Assembly: GCA_964343835.1 (NCBI GenBank)
Contig: CAYFKR010000003.1
Location: 1 to 64,000 of the forward strand
From: CALEMW01 sp964343835
GTDB lineage: Bacteria > Krumholzibacteriota > Krumholzibacteriia > LZORAL124-64-63
DNA length: 64,000 bases
Reading direction: 5' to 3'
The notes beneath the pieces were generated by a model. The model saw only the letters and a program-made list of their open reading frames with translations. It had not been told where the DNA came from and ran no database searches. The position numbers were made by a program, and so were the translations under genes. Below are positions 6,644-15,421 of the stretch, piece after piece (positions within the stretch are counted from its first letter, which is position 1; every line of letters starts with the position of its first letter).

Positions 6644-7867
6644 CTAGCCTTCGTCGCCCGTGGCCTTCGAGTGCAGATCCACCGTCACGTTCTCCTCGTC
6701 GCTCAGCCCGGCATAATACTCACGCAGGATCGAAAGCACCTCCGGCCGCGAGAACTCGTCGGGCACGTCGCCGCCCTCGCTCAGGGCCTTGCGCAGGGCG
6801 GTGCCGCTGAGGAACAGGCGGTCCTCCTTGCCGTGCGGGCAGGTGCGCATGCTGATCATGCCGCCGCACTTGTAGCACCAGAAGGTCCAGTCGATCGGAA
6901 GCATCTCGATCTCCATGGCGTCGGCGGGGATCTCGCGCCAGATCTCCTGGGCGTCGAAGGGGCCGTAGTAGTCGCCCACACCGGCGTGGTCGCGGCCGAT
7001 GATCATGTGGGTGCAGCCGAAGTTCTGCCTGAAGAGACCGTGGAGCAGGCCCTCGCGCGGGCCGGCGTAGCGCATGTCCAGGGGGTAGCCGCCCTGCAGC
7101 ACGGTGCCGTCGCGGAAGTAGCCGTCGACCAGGGCGTCGATGCACCGTACGCGCACGTCGGCGGGGATGTCGCCGGGCTTCAGGCCGCCCACGAGCTGGT
7201 GGATGTACAGCCCGTCGAGGGTCTCCAGGGCGATCTTGGCCAGGTACTCGTGGCTGCGGTGCATGGGGTTGCGCAGCTGCAGCGCGGCGATGGTGCGCCA
7301 GCCGCGCTCCGCGAACACGGCGCGGCTCTCGGCGGGGCGCTGGTAGATGCCCTCGAACTCCGAGGGGAACGCGCCCTCGCTCAGCACCTTCACCGGGCCC
7401 GAGAGGTTCAGCTCCTTCTGGTCCATCACCATTTGCACGCCGGGGTGGGCGGTGTCGACGGTGCGGTACACGTGCTCGCACTCGAAGGCCTTGTCGGGGG
7501 TGTAGCGGCTCTCGACGGTCATGGTCGCCATGAGTTCGCCGTCGGGGGCGTGGAGGGCCACGTCGTCGCCGTCGTTCACGCCGTCGAGGTCCGCGGCGGC
7601 GGCGCTCACCGTCACGGGGATGGGCCAGAACAGGCCGTCCTTCATGGTCATGGTCTCGCACGTGCCGCGCCAGTCGGCCTCGTCCATGAACCCGCGCAGG
7701 GGCGTGAAACCGCCGATGCCCATCATGATCAGGTCGCCGGTCTCGCGGCTGGTGAGGGTCAGGCGGGGCAGGCCCGCGGCGCGGTCGCGCTCGGCGGCGA
7801 GGGCCTCGCCTTCGAGGAGCAGAGGGACGAGTTCGTCGCTACCATGGGGACGGATCAGATCGGCCAT
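6644..7867 (-). CDS. sat: ATP sulfurylase (sulfate adenylyltransferase)
   Basis: 407 residues from the ATG at 7867, the usual size of the single-domain enzyme. Catalyses ATP + sulfate = adenylyl sulfate + pyrophosphate in the cytoplasm. Signature motifs are present in order: QLRNPMHRSH at 197-206 (nucleotide-binding Q-x-R-N-P-x-H), GRDHAGVG at 291-298, and the zinc-type cluster Cys331, Cys334, Cys343 with His345 near the C-terminus. An in-frame extension upstream to 8110 exists but lacks family similarity. No APS kinase or APS/PAPS reductase is in the window. Genes around it (divergent TauE/SafE exporter, sulfatase, DASS anion symporter) fit sulfate use. Whether it serves assimilation, PAPS supply for the sulfotransferase at 19.6 kb, or both is not shown. 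Confidence 0.96.
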   Translation of the reverse strand: MADLIRPHGSDELVPLLLEGEALAAERDRAAGLPRLTLTSRETGDLIMMGIGGFTPLRGFMDEADWRGTCETMTMKDGLFWPIPVTVSAAAADLDGVNDGDDVALHAPDGELMATMTVESRYTPDKAFECEHVYRTVDTAHPGVQMVMDQKELNLSGPVKVLSEGAFPSEFEGIYQRPAESRAVFAERGWRTIAALQLRNPMHRSHEYLAKIALETLDGLYIHQLVGGLKPGDIPADVRVRCIDALVDGYFRDGTVLQGGYPLDMRYAGPREGLLHGLFRQNFGCTHMIIGRDHAGVGDYYGPFDAQEIWREIPADAMEIEMLPIDWTFWCYKCGGMISMRTCPHGKEDRLFLSGTALRKALSEGGDVPDEFSRPEVLSILREYYAGLSDEENVTVDLHSKATGDEG

Positions 7868-7952
7868 GCTTCGCCTTTCGGGTGACGCTCGACGGTCGGA
7901 GCGGTCTCGGGGTACGATGCCGCCGACGATTCTACCACGACACGGAGACGAG

Positions 7953-8729
7953 ATGGACCACCTGCTGATCGCCGCCGTCGCCCTGTGCGTCTCGGGACTG
8001 ACCATGTTCTCGGGGTTCGGGCTGGGCACGCTGCTGTTGCCCGCCTTCGCCCTGTTCCTGCCGGTGGAATCCGCGGTGGCCGCCACGGCCGTGGTGCATG
8101 GGGCCAACAACGTGCTGAAAGTGTCGTTGCTGGGGCGTCATGCGGATCGGCGCGTGGTGCTGCGGTTCGGGTTGCCGGCCATCGTGGCGGCGGCGTTCGG
8201 GGCGCGGCTGCTGGGACGGCTGGCCCTGGGCGAACCCCTGACCACGTGGACCCTCGGCGGCCGCGAGGCCGTGATCACGCCGGTGGGTGCAGTGATCGGC
8301 GGCCTGATGATCGTGTTCGCCCTGCTCGAGATCGCCGCCATGCTCAAGGGCCGCGCCGTGTCGCAGAAGTGGCTGCCGGTGGGCGGCCTGCTCTCCGGTT
8401 TCTTCGGCGGCCTGTCCGGCCACCAGGGCGCGCTGCGCTCGGCGTTCCTGGCCACCACCCGCATCACGCCCCACCAGTTCGTGGGCACCAACGCGGTGGT
8501 CGGCTTGACCGTGGACCTGGTGCGGCTGACCGTGTACCTGGGCGCCCTGTCCGCCGCCGGTTCGGCGTGGCGGCCCGGTCCGCTGGTGCTGACGGGCTGC
8601 GTGGCCGCCTTCGCGGGCGTGGTGGTGGGCAAGCGGCTGCTGGACAAGGTCACCATGACGGGCGTGCGGCGGCTGACCGGCGCCATGCTGCTGATCGTGG
8701 GCGCCGGGCTGGCGTCCGGACTCATCTGA
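7953..8729 (+). CDS. TauE/SafE family sulfite/organosulfonate exporter-like permease
   Basis: 258 residues with about eight hydrophobic helices, the usual topology of the TauE/SafE (DUF81) family. The early segment FSGFGLGTLLLPAFAL and the repeated internal element GLLSGFFGGLSGHQGALRSA match the two-fold repeat that opens each half of the family. Members export sulfite, sulfoacetate or related anions, or import them in some cases. The start at 7953 has GGAGACGAG directly upstream. It is divergent from ATP sulfurylase across 85 bp and sits 11 bp before a sulfatase-like lipoprotein gene on the same strand. Confidence 0.88.
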   Translation: MDHLLIAAVALCVSGLTMFSGFGLGTLLLPAFALFLPVESAVAATAVVHGANNVLKVSLLGRHADRRVVLRFGLPAIVAAAFGARLLGRLALGEPLTTWTLGGREAVITPVGAVIGGLMIVFALLEIAAMLKGRAVSQKWLPVGGLLSGFFGGLSGHQGALRSAFLATTRITPHQFVGTNAVVGLTVDLVRLTVYLGALSAAGSAWRPGPLVLTGCVAAFAGVVVGKRLLDKVTMTGVRRLTGAMLLIVGAGLASGLI

Positions 8730-8740
8730 AGGTCGTGACG

Positions 8741-10078
8741 ATGAAGAACCTGCGCTTCGCCCTGCTCCCGCTGCTCGCCCTGCTGCTCTCCTGTGACGGC
8801 GGTGAGCCCGCGCCGAAGAACGTGCTGTTCATCGCCATCGACACCCTGCGCGCCGACCGCATGAGCCTGTACGGCTACGATAAGCCCACCAGCCCCCACA
8901 TCGACGCCTTCGCCGCCACGGCCACGACCTTCGACCGCGCCCACAGTCCCAGCTCGTGGACCCGCGCCTCGTTCGCGTCGTACTTCACCGGCCTCACCCC
9001 CCACGCCCACGGCTGCGAGAACCGCGACGGCCAGCTCGCCGAGAGCCACCTGACCCTCGCCGAGCGCTTCCGCGAGGGCGGCTACGCCACCGCGTCGATC
9101 TACGCCAACGCCAACATCGCGCCGGAGTTCGGGTTCGATCAGGGGTTCGACCTCTACGACCACCCGCCCACCAACGCCGGCTACCCCCGCGACTGGCAGG
9201 TCACCGACGCCGCCGGCATGAACGAGCGCACCCTGAAGTGGCTGCGCGACGAGCGCCCCGCCGACGAGCCCTGGTTCCTCTTCCTGCTCTACATGGATCC
9301 CCACGACCCCTACATGCCCCACGACGAACATGTGTTCGGCCCACCGGTCACCAACGTGCACAACGGCTCGCGGCGCGTGCTGCGCGCCATCGACAACGGC
9401 GAGCGCATCACCGGCCTCGACCAGTCCAAGGCCGTGATCCAGGGCCTGTACGACGGCGAGATCGCCTACGTGGACCGCCACATCGGCGCCCTGCTGGACG
9501 AGCTCGACGCCCTCGGCCTCGCCGACGACACCGTCGTGATCCTCACCGCCGACCACGGCGAAGGCCTCTGGGATCACGACGAGTACCGCAGCCACGGCGA
9601 GCAGGTCTACCAGGGCCAGATCCACGTGCCCCTGGTGCTGCGCTGGCCCGGCCGCACCGAGGCGGGCGCGCGGGTCGCGACGCCGGTGAACGTGCTGGAC
9701 GTGTTCGGCACCCTCACCACCGGCCTGTCGCTGCCCGGCGACGGCGCCACCCAGTCCGGCTCGCTGTTCGCTCCGTCCGGCGCACCCCTCTACATCGAGG
9801 AGCTCGTGGGCCGGAAGGACATGCGCTCGGTGATCGACTGGCCGTGGAAGCTGATCCTGAACCGCGGAGGTCTCGTGGAGCTCTACCATCTGGAGCGGGA
9901 CCCGCGCGAAACGACGTCCCTCGTCGACGAGGAACCCGACGTGGCTGCGCGGCTGACGGACATCGCCACCGCCCGCCGCCTGGAGGGCGAGGCGATCCGC
10001 GGCGGCGTGAAGATCGAAGGGGACGGGCCGGTGATGGACGAATCCACGAAACGTGAGCTGGAGGCGTTGGGGTACTGA
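8741..10078 (+). CDS. Sulfatase-family lipoprotein (alkaline phosphatase fold)
   Basis: 445 residues. A lipoprotein signal ends in the lipobox LLLSC. The sulfatase N-terminal motif is clear (NVLFIAIDTLRADRMSLYGY, two metal-binding acidic positions). ADHGEGLWDHDEY with a following SHGEQ stretch gives the C-terminal metal site. At the nucleophile position the sequence is SSWTRASF, not Cys/Ser-x-Pro/Ala-x-Arg, so formylglycine maturation is doubtful and hydrolysis of a sulfate ester is not assured; the fold also covers phosphatases and phosphotransferases. It would be anchored in a membrane facing the periplasm. Follows the TauE/SafE gene by 11 bp and converges on the receiver-symporter gene with a 6-bp gap. 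Confidence 0.85.
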   Translation: MKNLRFALLPLLALLLSCDGGEPAPKNVLFIAIDTLRADRMSLYGYDKPTSPHIDAFAATATTFDRAHSPSSWTRASFASYFTGLTPHAHGCENRDGQLAESHLTLAERFREGGYATASIYANANIAPEFGFDQGFDLYDHPPTNAGYPRDWQVTDAAGMNERTLKWLRDERPADEPWFLFLLYMDPHDPYMPHDEHVFGPPVTNVHNGSRRVLRAIDNGERITGLDQSKAVIQGLYDGEIAYVDRHIGALLDELDALGLADDTVVILTADHGEGLWDHDEYRSHGEQVYQGQIHVPLVLRWPGRTEAGARVATPVNVLDVFGTLTTGLSLPGDGATQSGSLFAPSGAPLYIEELVGRKDMRSVIDWPWKLILNRGGLVELYHLERDPRETTSLVDEEPDVAARLTDIATARRLEGEAIRGGVKIEGDGPVMDESTKRELEALGY

Positions 10079-10084
10079 TCTCCG

Positions 10085-12154
10085 TCAGGCCTCGGGGAAC
10101 CCGATCCACCGCCAGTACCCGAGGAACGTCCACGCCCACAGCGCCGCGAAGCTGAGCACCAGCACCGCGATGCCGTGCTTCAGGAAATCCTTCTGCTTCA
10201 CGAGCTGGGCCCCCGTCAGGGGGTCCTTGCACATGGCGTAGACCAGGGCGTTGCCCGGCGTGCCGATGATCAGCACGTGGGCGAAGGAGCTGGCGAAGGC
10301 CGTGGCGAAACCCACCGTCCACGGATGCAGGCTGCCGCCCTGGGCCATGGGCACGGTGATGGGGCCGAGGGCCGCCACGGTGGCGCCGTCGCTCATGATG
10401 TTGGTGACGGTGCCGGAGATCAGGCTGGCGATGATGGGCAGGCCCGTGCCCTGGAGCCAGGCTTCGGGCATGGCGCCCACCATGGCGTCGGCCAGGAACA
10501 TGGCACCGCCGGTCAGCGCGAGGCCCTTGCCGATGGCGCTGGCGCCCGCGTACAGGAACACCACTTCCCAGTGGATCTTGGCCACCTCGGACCACTTCAT
10601 CACGCCCAGCAGGTTCAGGGCGATCAGGCCCAGGATCGGCGGGCCGCCCACGCCCAGCCTCTCGCTGGCGAACACCCACAGCACCACCACGCCCAGCAGC
10701 ACGCCGGCGGTGGTGCGCTCCTCGCGGGTCATGGGTCCGATGCGCTCCGCCTCGCGCCGCACGATGGCCGACGCGTCCAGCTTGGTCACGCCGATCCGTC
10801 CCCGGAACACGAAGAAGAAGTAGGCCGCCACCACCAGCGTCGCCACGGGCACGAAGGGCAATCCGTAGAGCATCCACTCGGCGAAGGTCGGGGCCAGGCC
10901 GTAATCGGACAGGATGCCCACCATCACGGCGTTACGGCCACCGGCGGCCGGCGAACCAGGGCCGCCCATGTTGGCGGCGAAGCAGAGCATCAGGGCGAAC
11001 ATCACCAGCAGGCGGCGGTTGGTGACGGTATCGCCGCTCTCCTCCGAGTGCCGGGAGTGGATGAGCAGGAAGATGGGCATCATGAACGCCACCAGCACCG
11101 TGCCCGACACGAACGAGCAGGTCAGGGCGAACAGCGGCAGGAACACGAACATCATCCGCCACAGGTTGTTCACCGGCGCCAGCAGCAGCAGTCCGATGCG
11201 GCGATCGAGCCCGGTCTGGGTGATGACCCGCGCCATCACCAGCGTGCCGAAGATGAACAGCACCGAGTCCTTGGCGAAGGCCTGCACGATGCCGTCGGGC
11301 GACATCACGCCCCCCACGTACATCACCCCGCACACGATCAGCGCCGTGATGCCGATGGGCGCCGCCGCCGTGGCCCAGAACAGGGCCGCCAGCAGGATGG
11401 CCGCGATCATGAGCTGGGCCTTGCGCGCCGCCTCCACCGCCGGCAACGGATGCCCGCGACCGGCACGCTCCCCGGCCAGCCCGGCCGAGGGGTGACCCTT
11501 CTCGCTGTAGTACTCGGTGATGGACTCGCCCTCGTCCATCTTGTTGTAGTCCATGTAGCCGGTCAGTGAAAGGCGTCCCGGCTCGGCGCGCTCCTCGCCC
11601 GTCTTGGCCACATCCAGCGACGACACGAGCCCCTGGGCGGGCGGCAGCAGCGCCGCGACCACCACGATGAGGGCGCCGATGAGCAGCATGATGGGACGGT
11701 TGTTGGGAACGCCCAGCAGACGCTTCCACACGCCGCCCTTGGGGGCGACGGGAACGTCGTGGCGGGCCAGGGTGTGGCGCTTCTCGCGCTTGGCCTTGTC
11801 GAGGATGCGGCAGAGCTCCTCCAGGTCGGCGGGCTTCTCCAGGTAGCCGAAGGCGCCGGCGCCGCCGACGGCCATGGCCAGGTCCACGCTGCCGTCGCCG
11901 GTCAGCACCACGATCTGGACCTCGGGGCGGATCTGCTTGATCTCGCGGAGTACCGCCTCGCCGTCGGTGTCGGGCAGACGCATGTCCTGCACCACGACGT
12001 CCAGGTCGCGATCGCCTCGCACGGCACGCACGGCATCCTCGCCCGTCCCGGCCTCCACGACCGTATAACCGCGGTCGTCGAGGCGCTCGCGCAGCGTGGT
12101 GCGGAACTCGGCGTCGCCGTCGAGCAGCAGCACTTTCGCTCTGGTGTCGCTCAC
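10085..12154 (-). CDS. CheY-like receiver domain fused to DASS/SLC13 anion symporter
   Basis: 689 residues, GTG start at 12154 with AAGGAG upstream. Residues 1-125 form a complete response-regulator receiver: acidic pocket Asp12/Asp14, phospho-acceptor Asp57 (VVVQDMRLP), Thr85 and Lys107. After a linker come about 11-12 membrane helices of the divalent anion:sodium symporter family, including LVMARVITQTGLDRRI in the first half and NIMSDGATVAALGP near the end, the second with the S-D/N-G-A/T anion- and sodium-site pattern. The family moves sulfate, dicarboxylates or citrate. The fusion implies transport gated by phosphorylation from an unseen histidine kinase. Sulfate is the favoured substrate only from context. 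Confidence 0.88.
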   Translation of the reverse strand: MSDTRAKVLLLDGDAEFRTTLRERLDDRGYTVVEAGTGEDAVRAVRGDRDLDVVVQDMRLPDTDGEAVLREIKQIRPEVQIVVLTGDGSVDLAMAVGGAGAFGYLEKPADLEELCRILDKAKREKRHTLARHDVPVAPKGGVWKRLLGVPNNRPIMLLIGALIVVVAALLPPAQGLVSSLDVAKTGEERAEPGRLSLTGYMDYNKMDEGESITEYYSEKGHPSAGLAGERAGRGHPLPAVEAARKAQLMIAAILLAALFWATAAAPIGITALIVCGVMYVGGVMSPDGIVQAFAKDSVLFIFGTLVMARVITQTGLDRRIGLLLLAPVNNLWRMMFVFLPLFALTCSFVSGTVLVAFMMPIFLLIHSRHSEESGDTVTNRRLLVMFALMLCFAANMGGPGSPAAGGRNAVMVGILSDYGLAPTFAEWMLYGLPFVPVATLVVAAYFFFVFRGRIGVTKLDASAIVRREAERIGPMTREERTTAGVLLGVVVLWVFASERLGVGGPPILGLIALNLLGVMKWSEVAKIHWEVVFLYAGASAIGKGLALTGGAMFLADAMVGAMPEAWLQGTGLPIIASLISGTVTNIMSDGATVAALGPITVPMAQGGSLHPWTVGFATAFASSFAHVLIIGTPGNALVYAMCKDPLTGAQLVKQKDFLKHGIAVLVLSFAALWAWTFLGYWRWIGFPEA

Positions 12155-12203
12155 CTTCGGTCTCCTTCCGGCGGCGCGAGTCTACCAGCGGGCCGATCCC
12201 GTG

Positions 12204-13331
12204 TCACCGCGAGACAAGCTCCCTCGCCAGCGCCTCCACCTCGTCCATCACCCGCTGCTGGGAGAAGACCTCCCGCGCGCGACGCTTCCCCGCCTCGCCC
12301 ATGGCGCGCCGCAGGTCGGCGTCGCCCGCCAGCCGTGCCAGAGCCAGGGACAGCGCCTCGGGGTCGCCCACCGGCACCAGCGTGCCGGTCTCGCCGTCGA
12401 CCACCAGCTCCGGGATGCCGTCCACCGGCGTGGCCACCACCGGCAGCCCCAGGGCCATGCCCTCGAGCAGGGTGTTGGGGAAGCCCTCCTCGCGGGTGGG
12501 CAGCACCAGCAGGTCGGCGGCGGCCATCAGGTCCGGGGTGTCCGTCCTGAAGCCGAGCCAGCGCACCATGTCGTCCACGCCCAGCTCGCGGCCCAGGGCC
12601 TCCAGGCGGGGACGGTCGGGGCCCTCGCCGGCGATCAGCACCACGGCGCTGCAGGGCGTGCCAGCAGCGTCGGCGCGTTGCCGCCAGACGGCCAGGGCCT
12701 TCAGCAGCGTCGCCTGGTCCTTGCGGGCACCCACCTCGCCGATCATGGCGATCACGGGCGCGTCGTCGGGCAGGTCCAGGGCCTCGGCCGCGCGGCGGCC
12801 GTTGGCGGCGGCCGTCAGGGCATCGGCGTCGATGCCGTTGGGGATCACCCGCACCCGCGAGCGGTCGAACCACGGCGCGCCGCCGACCACCTTCGGCACC
12901 AGGGCCTCGCAGTTGACGATCATCCGGTGCACCAGCCGCGTGTACACGAACCGGAAGTGCCAGACGTCCTTCACCGGGTCCGGACTGCCCCGTCGGGCCA
13001 CCTGCCGGAACCCCGGCCGCCCCAGCTGCGACAGCCCCACCAGACGGATCTCCCGGGCCTGGTTGGTGAACGCCACGTCCACGCCCTCGCGGCGCAGCAT
13101 CCGCCCCATGGCCCACAGGGTCCGCGGGTCGAAGATGCCGTGCATGGGCAGGGGCAGCGCGCGCAAGCCGGCGACGGCGGCGCGGCGCAGGAGCTCGCCA
13201 TCGGGCTGGCCCACCACGCACACGCGGTGGCCTCGACGGGCCATGTCGGCGGCGGTGTGGAGGAACCACTTCTCGCCGCCGCCCCAGCCGGGCAGCGAGT
13301 TCACGAAGGCGAGGGAGAGGGGTCGGCTCAT
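12204..13331 (-). CDS. GT4 family glycosyltransferase
   Basis: 375 residues, no signal, cytoplasmic or membrane-peripheral. The N-terminal Rossmann domain opens with FVNSLPGWGGGEKW, the Gly-rich acceptor-side loop of GT-B enzymes. The C-terminal domain has IPNGID, the pyrophosphate-contacting IGEVGARKDQ (in place of G-R-x-x-x-x-K-G), and PTREEGFPNTLLEGMALGLP, the E-x7-E nucleotide-sugar site of GT4. Transfers a sugar from a nucleotide or lipid donor with retention; substrates unknown. It stands 49 bp downstream of the receiver-symporter gene's start side and is followed by no other sugar gene, so it is an isolated member outside the main polysaccharide locus. Confidence 0.88.
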   Translation of the reverse strand: MSRPLSLAFVNSLPGWGGGEKWFLHTAADMARRGHRVCVVGQPDGELLRRAAVAGLRALPLPMHGIFDPRTLWAMGRMLRREGVDVAFTNQAREIRLVGLSQLGRPGFRQVARRGSPDPVKDVWHFRFVYTRLVHRMIVNCEALVPKVVGGAPWFDRSRVRVIPNGIDADALTAAANGRRAAEALDLPDDAPVIAMIGEVGARKDQATLLKALAVWRQRADAAGTPCSAVVLIAGEGPDRPRLEALGRELGVDDMVRWLGFRTDTPDLMAAADLLVLPTREEGFPNTLLEGMALGLPVVATPVDGIPELVVDGETGTLVPVGDPEALSLALARLAGDADLRRAMGEAGKRRAREVFSQQRVMDEVEALARELVSR

Positions 13332-13401
13332 CGGGTCCTTCCGCGGTCGGGTGTCTCCGTTTCCGCGATTGAACGGTGCGGACGTGCCGGCGTCAACGGG
13401 A

Positions 13402-13431
13402 AGGAGCCGCTCCCGGTCGGAAGCGGCTCCT
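13402..13431 (-). terminator. Hairpin terminator after the DegP-like gene
   Basis: A 10-bp perfect stem (13402-13411 with 13422-13431) lies 27 bases beyond the stop codon of the protease gene. The T-run is weak. Confidence 0.6.
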
Positions 13432-13457
13432 CGTTGCGGGCCCGTGACCGTAGGGGG

Positions 13458-14912
13458 TCAGCGGGGAACCGCAATCAGCTGGACATTGCCGTTGCGCAGG
13501 ATCTTCAGCAACGCCGGCCGGTCCGGATGGTCGTCGATCAGCTCCTCGTAGTCGTCCAGGGAGCTCACGGCCCTCTGGGCCACCTCGATGATCACGTCGC
13601 CCTGGCGCAGTCCGCGGTACCAGGCGTTGCTGGTGCGGGCCACGTCCACGACCACCACACCCCGCACGTCGTCGTCCAGGTTGAGCTGGGTGCGGGCGCG
13701 GTCGGTGAGGTCGCGCACGGTGACGCCCTCGATGCCCTCGTCGTTCTGGCGGTCCTCGCGGGGCGCCGCGGCGGTGCGCAGATCCTCGGGCATCTCGGCC
13801 AGCTCCACCTGGAGGGTGCGCTCGCGGCCTTCGCGGAGCACCAGGAGGTCGGCGTCGTGGCCCACGCCCGCCAGGCTGATGGTGTTGCGGAGCTGGCTGA
13901 TGGAGTTCACCTCGCGACCGTCCACGGCCAGGATGATGTCGCCCTCCTTCAGGCCCGCCCGCTCGGCCGGCGTGTCCTCGTTGATCACGGACATCAGCAC
14001 GCCGCGGGGGCGCTCCATGCCCAGGGCCTCGGCCATGGTGCGGTCCACCTCGGCGGTGATCACGCCCAGCCAGGCGCGCTTCACGCGGCCGTCCTTCTCG
14101 AGCATGCCGCGGATGCGGTCGGCCATATTGCTGGGAATGGCGAAGCCCACGCCCTGCGACCCGCCGCTGCGGCTCATGATGGCCGTGTTGATGCCCACCA
14201 GCTCGCCGGCCATGTTCACCAGCGCGCCGCCGGAGTTGCCGGGGTTGATGGGAGCGTCGGTCTGGATGAAGTCCTCGTAGTCCATCATGCCGATGCGGCG
14301 GCCCGTGGCGCTCACGATGCCCAGGGTCACGGTCTGGCCCACGCCGAACGGGTTGCCGATGGCCATGACCTGGTCGCCGATGCGCAGGACGCCCGAGTCG
14401 CCCATCCGTACGAAGGGCAGGGGCTCGTCGCTCTCGATCTTGATGAGGGCCACGTCGGTCTGCTCGTCCTGGCCCACGATCTCGGCGTCGAACTCCATGG
14501 CGTCGCTCAGGGCCACGCGGATGCGGGTGCCGCGCTCGATCACGTGGTTGCTCGTCAGGATGTAGCCGTCGGGGCTGATGATCACGCCGGAGCCCAGGGA
14601 CGTCTGCACCTGCTCGCCGCCGCCGTCGGGCAGGCCGAAGAAGCGGCGCATGAACGGATCGCCCAGCTCGGGGTGGTTCGCGGGCAGCTCCACCAGCTTG
14701 TCGGTGGAGATGTTCACCACGCCGGGCATGGCCACGTCGGCCACGTCGGCGTAGCTGCGCAGCTCGTTGGCGGGGGCCGCGTGGGCGGCGGCGGGCTGGA
14801 GGGCGGAAGCCGCGTCGTCGTCGCCGGAGGCGGACAGGCCGAGGGCGAAGCCCAGCGCCAGTAGAAGAAGGCCGGGAATCCACCCGGCTCGGGGGAAACG
14901 CTTCGAAGTCAT
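13458..14912 (-). CDS. degP: DegP/HtrA-type periplasmic serine protease
   Basis: 484 residues from the ATG at 14912, preferred over an in-frame upstream ATG because GGAGAG lies five bases before it and the signal anchor starts here (GLLLLALGFALGLSAS). The trypsin-like triad is complete: His123 (LTSNHVIE), Asp153 (TDVALIKIE) and Ser227 (PINPGNSGGA). Two PDZ domains follow, about 275-370 and 390-480, with the first starting RAWLGVITAEV. This is the normal Do-family plan. Degrades or refolds misfolded envelope proteins. Single-gene unit with hairpins on both sides. Confidence 0.95.
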   Translation of the reverse strand: MTSKRFPRAGWIPGLLLLALGFALGLSASGDDDAASALQPAAAHAAPANELRSYADVADVAMPGVVNISTDKLVELPANHPELGDPFMRRFFGLPDGGGEQVQTSLGSGVIISPDGYILTSNHVIERGTRIRVALSDAMEFDAEIVGQDEQTDVALIKIESDEPLPFVRMGDSGVLRIGDQVMAIGNPFGVGQTVTLGIVSATGRRIGMMDYEDFIQTDAPINPGNSGGALVNMAGELVGINTAIMSRSGGSQGVGFAIPSNMADRIRGMLEKDGRVKRAWLGVITAEVDRTMAEALGMERPRGVLMSVINEDTPAERAGLKEGDIILAVDGREVNSISQLRNTISLAGVGHDADLLVLREGRERTLQVELAEMPEDLRTAAAPREDRQNDEGIEGVTVRDLTDRARTQLNLDDDVRGVVVVDVARTSNAWYRGLRQGDVIIEVAQRAVSSLDDYEELIDDHPDRPALLKILRNGNVQLIAVPR

Positions 14913-15007
14913 GGGGTCTCTCCGATCCGTCAGGGGGTCTGTCGGTTCGAGGTGTCGGTTCGAGGGCGAATCCAACCCAGGATCGGCCCAAAGGTTCCCG
15001 GACGCAA

Positions 15008-15033
15008 CGAGACCCGGCGCAGGCCGGGTCTCG
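15008..15033 (-). terminator. Hairpin terminator after the ferredoxin gene
   Basis: A perfect 10-bp stem (15008-15017 with 15024-15033) with a short loop, 30 bases beyond the ferredoxin stop. The T-run on the minus strand is weak, but stem stability is high. Confidence 0.6.
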
Positions 15034-15063
15034 CAAATCGTCGGTCGAGGTCGCTACGAGCGC

Positions 15064-15294
15064 CTAGCCATCGTCACCAATGGCCTCCACGGGGCACTCT
15101 TCCATGGCCTCGCGGCACAGCTCCTCTTCCTCGTCGTTCGCAGGCTGCTTGTGGACGTAGCTGTAACCGTCGTCCTCGTTGCGCTCGAAGTTGTCCGGGG
15201 CGGTCTGGCGGCAGAGGTCGCAGTCGATGCAGTTGCTGTCCACGTAGAACTGTCCGTCGACGTTGCTTTCGACCTTGTCGGTGGCGTCGGCCAT
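15064..15294 (-). CDS. Small [4Fe-4S] ferredoxin
   Basis: 76 residues from the ATG at 15294, supported by AGGAGG seven bases upstream. Cysteine ligands are CIDCDLC (C-x2-C-x2-C) near residue 25 and ECPVEAI near the C-terminus, with one more Cys in EEELCREAME. This is the plan of short acidic monocluster ferredoxins that begin with a FYVD-x-x-CIDCDLC stretch. Cytoplasmic one-electron carrier. No redox partner gene is adjacent, so the partner is unknown. Confidence 0.92.
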   Translation of the reverse strand: MADATDKVESNVDGQFYVDSNCIDCDLCRQTAPDNFERNEDDGYSYVHKQPANDEEEELCREAMEECPVEAIGDDG

Positions 15295-15421
15295 GGTGGT
15301 GCCTCCTGTGTAGTACGGGGTCCCGGGCCCATGGCCCGCGTCGGGTGCGCCGGCTCGTCCGGCGTTTGCCATCTAAATAAGACAGATCGCTCGACTGTCA
15401 ACGGCATTTTTTGCCGGAGGG

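Noticed and set aside
12096..14864. A 922-codon open frame on the + strand opposite the GT4 and DegP-like genes
   Set aside because: It is antisense to two well-supported genes, has repetitive His/Gln/Arg/Gly composition, no start signal and no domain. Such shadows are usual in high-GC DNA.
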